Source: Yoonia sp. GPGPB17 (GTDB taxonomy: Bacteria > Pseudomonadota > Alphaproteobacteria > Rhodobacterales > Rhodobacteraceae). From it: a DNA stretch of 64,000 bases. The stretch covers positions 1,240,001 to 1,304,000 of the forward strand of contig NZ_JATACI010000002.1 of assembly GCF_037892195.1 (NCBI RefSeq), read 5' to 3'. The position numbers and the translations under genes are program-made. This document shows positions 60,328 to 64,000 of the stretch, in pieces; positions within the stretch are counted from its first letter, which is position 1, and each line of letters starts with the position of its first letter. The notes beneath the pieces were generated by a model. The model did not search any database. It was not told the origin of the DNA and saw nothing but the letters and a program-made list of their open reading frames with translations.

Positions 60328-61532
60328 CTATTCCGCGGCGGCCTGCCCTTGGTAAGCCGCAGAAACCTCCGCACGGATGATCCGGGCCAGCGTGGCGCAA
60401 TCATCCAAGCTGAATGTCAGCGGCAGGCGCATGTCGATCACGCGACCAGCACGCGGTCGGATGCGGGCATCGGCGCGGACGGTGCATAACGCCAACTGTC
60501 ATAGCGCGAAGTGAACCCCTTCGGCTCGGCGCCGCCGAACCACTTCAATTCGACACCGCGTGCGGCACACCGTGCCAATGCAGTATCTACGGCGACCGGG
60601 GTCCAGTCCAATAGCAGGAACTGAAAAGACGAAGCAACGAATTGCTCTTTTTCAGGTCGTGGGATCAGGCGCAGACCGGGTGTCTCAGTCAAACCCTCTT
60701 CCAAGACACGGTAGCGCGCGTTCCAACGCGCGGCTTGGTCGGCCAGTTGGCGTAGCTGTGGGCGCAGAATGGCGGCACGCAGGTTGTCCATGCGGCCCGA
60801 GATATTGGGCGTTTCATATTTGATCTTGGCGAAGGTCTCAGTCGGCGGTGCGGCACGGTGCTTTTCAAACAGCATATAGCTGCCAGACAACATGATCGCG
60901 CGGGCCATATCTTCGGCATCGTCGCAGATCAAAAAACCGCCTTCGCCCGAGTTGATGTGTTTGTAGGTCTGTGTTGAATAACATCCAAACCGCCCCCAGC
61001 GCCCGCTGGCAGTACCGTTCCACGCCGCCCCCATCGTGTGGGCACAATCCTCAATCACCGTGACGCCCGCACCGTCGCACAGTTTCATCAGCCGGTCCAT
61101 GTCACAGATATGCCCGCGCATATGGCTGAGAAGAAGGACTTTGGCTTGATCAAGCTTGGCTGCCAGATCATCAAGATCGATCACAAGGTCCTCGGTCACG
61201 CCAACGAAGACGGGCACGCCGCCCACCGCGGCAATGGCACCCGGCACCGGGGCCAATGTAAAGGCATTGGTCAACACCTTGTCGCCATGCTGCACGCCTG
61301 CCGCGCGCAAGGCCGTCGTCATCGCGTAGCCGCCTGATGCCACCGCGAGGCAGTATTTCGCCCCGACCGACGCCGCGAATTCTTCTTCCAAAAGGGCCGC
61401 TTCGGCGATTTCATCCCCACTGGTGTTATAGCGGTGCAGCCGCCCCGACTGCATTACCGCATTGGCGGCGGCGATCCCCTCTGCGGGGATCGGTTCCTGT
61501 TGGGTGAAGCTGCCTGTGAATATCTCTGTCAT
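60328..61532 (-). CDS. DegT/DnrJ/EryC1/StrS aminotransferase, frame break near 60441-60446
   Basis: PLP enzyme of the sugar-nucleotide aminotransferase family. ATG 61532 (MTEIFTGSFTQQEPIP). VIEDCAHTMGAAW (PLP pocket Asp), CYSTQTYKHINSGEGGFL with the Schiff-base Lys in QTYKHINSG. The first frame ends at 60438. The other frame continues RVIDMRLPLTFSLDDCATLA to TAG 60328, so about 400 residues after restoring one base. No sugar-synthesis neighbours; substrate unknown. Confidence 0.85.
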
Positions 61533-61599
61533 GGCGTCATTCTTTACGGGGTTTTCGGCCACGTCAAATGGCCACTTTGGCGCGGACGTTAAGGCCACC

Positions 61600-62267
61600 T
61601 TAGCCGATCAGGCGGGCGACCACCTCGTCCAGTTGGTCGTAGCGGTCAATTGTCGCTTCCGGATCAAGCGCCAGCACATCATCACGCCCCGGCCCGAAGG
61701 TGACCAAAATGGATGGCACCCCCGCGTTGCGTGATGTATCGCGGTCGGTTGCCGTGTCGCCCACCAATACCGAACGCGCCGTATCGCCCCCGCACGGCGC
61801 ACGGCCTCAAAGTGGTGTTCAGGGTCCGGTTTACGGACCGGTAAAGTGTCGGCCCCGATCAATGAGGCAAATGCATCGCGCACGCCCAAGCTGGTCATCA
61901 GGGTTTCGGCCAGCACTTCGGGCTTGTTCGTGGCAATACCAACTGCGTAATCCGCCGACAGCAGGCGTTCGACAGCGTCCATCGCACCCGGATACATCAC
62001 CGTGTGCGTGTCGATATCTGCGGCGTAGGCCGCCAGCAGCACGGGGTATTGCGCGTCAACGTCCGCCTGCCCATAGCCCTCGATGCGCGAAAAGCCCAAA
62101 GTCAGCATCGCGCGCCCACCACGCAATGCTGTTGCCGCATCTTGCGCCGGATCAAGCAGATCACCCAAACCCAACCCCCGAAAACATGTATTCGCCGCAG
62201 CGATCAGATCGCCGCTGGTGTCGGCCAATGTCCCATCAAGATCGAATATCACTGTGCGTTTTGTCAT
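61600..62267 (-). CDS. gph: Phosphoglycolate phosphatase (HAD family), frame break at C5 run 61787-61791
   Basis: About 223 residues from ATG 62267 (MTKRTVIFDLDGTLADT; nucleophile Asp in FDLDGT). IATNKPEVL and PVRKPDPEHHFEAVRRAG follow, then the frame breaks at G5 (minus strand). The restored frame reads GDTARSVLVGDTATDRDTSR, the third HAD motif, and ends LDEVVARLIG at 61600. Clears 2-phosphoglycolate. The frame open to 62402 upstream is not used. Confidence 0.88.
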
Positions 62268-62389
62268 CAGCCTGCCCTTTGGTTGCCAAACACTCTGTAA
62301 CGCCATGTAAACTGATGTGAACCCCCATCCCCTTGTGATAATCAAAAAGGGCAGTAGAAGTCGGGACAACAACAAGGTTTGAGGCAGCA

Positions 62390-63733
62390 ATGGCAACCGC
62401 ATTGATCATACTGGGCGCAGGCATGGGCACGCGCATGAATTCGGACATGCCCAAGGTGCTGCACGAAATCGCCTGCGCGCCGATGCTGGTGCACGCAATG
62501 AAATCCGGGGCGGCGCTTGATCCTAAACGGACGGTGATTGTTGCGGGCCATGGGGCCGCGCAGGTCGAGAAGGCCGCCAAAGCCTTCGACCCCGACCTCG
62601 TCCTTGCCATTCAATCCGAGCAATTGGGGACAGCCCATGCGGTAAGCCAAGCGCGTGATGCCTTGGACGGGTTTGCGGGTGACGTGCTTGTCCTTTATGG
62701 CGACACCCCCTTCATCCGCCCGGAAACGCTGGCGGCGATGAGTGCCGCACGCGTGACCCATGATGTCGTGGTGCTAGGGTTTGAGGCGGCTGATCCGGGC
62801 CGCTATGGCCGTTTAATCATGAAGGATGATCAACTGGACCGGATTGTTGAGTTTAAGGATGCATCAGATGAGGAGCGCGCCGTAACCCTTTGCAACAGCG
62901 GCGTTATCGCTGCGCAGAGCAAAACACTCTTTGAACTGATTGACGCCGTGAGCAATGACAATGCCGCAGGCGAATACTATCTCACAGATATCATTGGCAT
63001 TGCACGGCACCGCCGGTTGACCGCAACTGTCGTGCGCTGTGATGAGGCCGAAACCCTTGGCATCAACTCGCGGGGTGAGCTGGCCGAGGCCGAAGCGCTT
63101 TTCCAAGCGCGGGCCCGCTCAGATGCGCAATCAGATGGTGTGACGCTGACAGCACCGAACACCGTTTTCTTTGCCCATGATACGGTTGTAGGGCGCGATA
63201 CCGTGATCGAACCCAATGTTGTCTTCGGCCCCGGTGTGACGATCGAGTCAGGTGCCACGATACGTGCGTTCAGCCATCTTGAGGGCTGTCATGTCTCGCG
63301 CGGCGCTGTCATTGGCCCCTACGCCCGCCTGCGCCCGGGCGCGGAATTGGCGGAAAACGTGAAAATCGGCAATTTTGTAGAAGTCAAAAATGCCCAAGTG
63401 GCCGAGGGCGCGAAGGTGAACCACCTATCCTATATCGGCGACGCCGCCGTGGGCGCGCGCAGTAATATCGGCGCAGGCACGATCACTTGTAACTACGACG
63501 GCGTGTTCAAGCACAAGACCACAATTGGCGAAGATGTCTTTATCGGTTCGAACACGATGCTCGTCGCCCCTGTGACCGTCGGAGATGGGGCCATGACCGG
63601 CAGCGGATCGGTCGTGACTAAGGACGTGCCACCCGGTGATTTGGCCGTCGCCCGTGCAAAACAGGAAAACAAAGCAGGCTTTGCGGTGCGCCTGTTCGAA
63701 AAACTCAAAGCCAGAAAAGCAAAAGGGTCTTAA
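62390..63733 (+). CDS. glmU: Bifunctional UDP-GlcNAc pyrophosphorylase / glucosamine-1-P acetyltransferase
   Basis: 447 residues. N-terminal nucleotidyltransferase: LGAGMGTRMNSDMPKVLHEI, LYGDTPFIRPETL, GEYYLTDIIGIA. C-terminal left-handed beta-helix hexapeptides and catalytic block RPGAELAENVKIGNFVEVKN, IGAGTITCNYDGVFKHKT. Makes UDP-GlcNAc for peptidoglycan and LPS. Divergent from gph, three bases from glmS. Confidence 0.96.
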   Translation: MATALIILGAGMGTRMNSDMPKVLHEIACAPMLVHAMKSGAALDPKRTVIVAGHGAAQVEKAAKAFDPDLVLAIQSEQLGTAHAVSQARDALDGFAGDVLVLYGDTPFIRPETLAAMSAARVTHDVVVLGFEAADPGRYGRLIMKDDQLDRIVEFKDASDEERAVTLCNSGVIAAQSKTLFELIDAVSNDNAAGEYYLTDIIGIARHRRLTATVVRCDEAETLGINSRGELAEAEALFQARARSDAQSDGVTLTAPNTVFFAHDTVVGRDTVIEPNVVFGPGVTIESGATIRAFSHLEGCHVSRGAVIGPYARLRPGAELAENVKIGNFVEVKNAQVAEGAKVNHLSYIGDAAVGARSNIGAGTITCNYDGVFKHKTTIGEDVFIGSNTMLVAPVTVGDGAMTGSGSVVTKDVPPGDLAVARAKQENKAGFAVRLFEKLKARKAKGS

Positions 63734-63736
63734 ACC

Positions 63737-64000
63737 ATGTGTGGCATTGTCGGTGTATTGGGCGATCACGAGGCCGCGCCCCTTTTGGTTGAGGCGCTCA
63801 AGCGGCTGGAATATCGCGGCTATGACAGTGCCGGGATCGCCACAATCAATGATTTGCGGTTAGACCGGCGGCGCGCGGTTGGTAAGCTGGTGAATCTCTC
63901 GGATGTGCTTGTGCATGACCCGCTGCCCGGCAAAGCTGGCATCGGTCACACCCGCTGGGCCACGCATGGTGCACCAAACGCAGGAAACGCGCATCCACAT
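63737..64000 (+). CDS. glmS: Glutamine-fructose-6-phosphate aminotransferase, 5' part
   Basis: 88 residues visible to the window end. [20 protein letters not shown] has the N-terminal catalytic Cys of the class II glutaminase domain. [13 protein letters not shown] and [20 protein letters not shown] follow. It lies three bases after the glmU stop, as a glmU-glmS operon. The rest lies outside. Confidence 0.95.
   Translation, partial: MCGIVGVLGDHEAAPLLVEALKRLEYRGYDSAGIATINDLRLDRRRAVGKLVNLSDVLVHDPLPGKAGIGHTRWATHGAPNAGNAHPH

Noticed and set aside
63734..63736. glmS ribozyme or other leader before glmS
   Set aside because: glmS starts three bases after glmU, leaving no room. The ribozyme is also confined to Firmicutes-like lineages.

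Overview
The window is a piece of chromosome from a roseobacter-type alphaproteobacterium (Rhodobacterales). The basis is gene content: a 14-subunit nuo operon interspersed with the small DUF5333, DUF5337 and NuoE-extension genes typical of that order, a sarcosine oxidase beta subunit, a Hint-domain protein, RNase J, and a complete leucine-degradation (liu) operon. No rRNA, tRNA, CRISPR array or intact insertion sequence was seen.

Layout: 1-2893 holds the 5' part of soxB (minus strand) and a ccmI-ruvX-DUF1289 operon. 3159-15540 is an accessory island. It has a divergent LysR regulator and a co-directional operon: A-PCP loading enzyme, KS-AT-ACP polyketide synthase, TSUP permease, type II thioesterase, Sfp-type phosphopantetheinyl transferase, a full-length aconitase-family protein and a discrete thioester reductase. 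An acetyltransferase remnant lies just beyond it. 15853-25573 carries an ABC ATPase, a DNA-alkylation-repair-like protein with an SDR, a Hint protein, a TbpB-like lipoprotein, prfC, two hypothetical genes and an rhlE-type helicase. 25659-28870 has RNase J, coaX and birA. 28860-49866 is the nuo operon (N,M,L,K,J,I,H,G,F,E,D,C,B,A read from the left, all on the minus strand), with about a dozen small genes and a sulfotransferase inserted. 49989-60291 is a membrane protein, the liu operon (ivd, MCC beta, MCC alpha, GST, HMG-CoA lyase, enoyl-CoA hydratase) with embedded small secreted proteins, and a SAP/DUF6434-like gene. 60328-64000 has a DegT aminotransferase, gph, glmU and the start of glmS.

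The most interesting part is the island. Its genes are linked by ATGA overlaps, and the aconitase-like gene is coupled on both sides to pathway enzymes. I infer a small hybrid molecule: an unusual starter acid (the A domain lacks the Asp that binds the amino group), one malonyl-type extension without beta-carbon reduction, and probable reductive release. The aconitase homologue is either a tailoring hydratase/isomerase or a resistant copy of the target.

A warning affects many entries. Twelve single-base frame breaks and three in-frame stops are spread across the window, many at G/C runs, and they hit conserved single-copy genes (prfC, nuoG, nuoN, the HMG-CoA lyase gene, gph). In each case the conserved protein continues in another frame or beyond the stop. 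I read most of these as sequence or assembly errors. The breaks in the biosynthetic genes should therefore not be taken as proof of decay.
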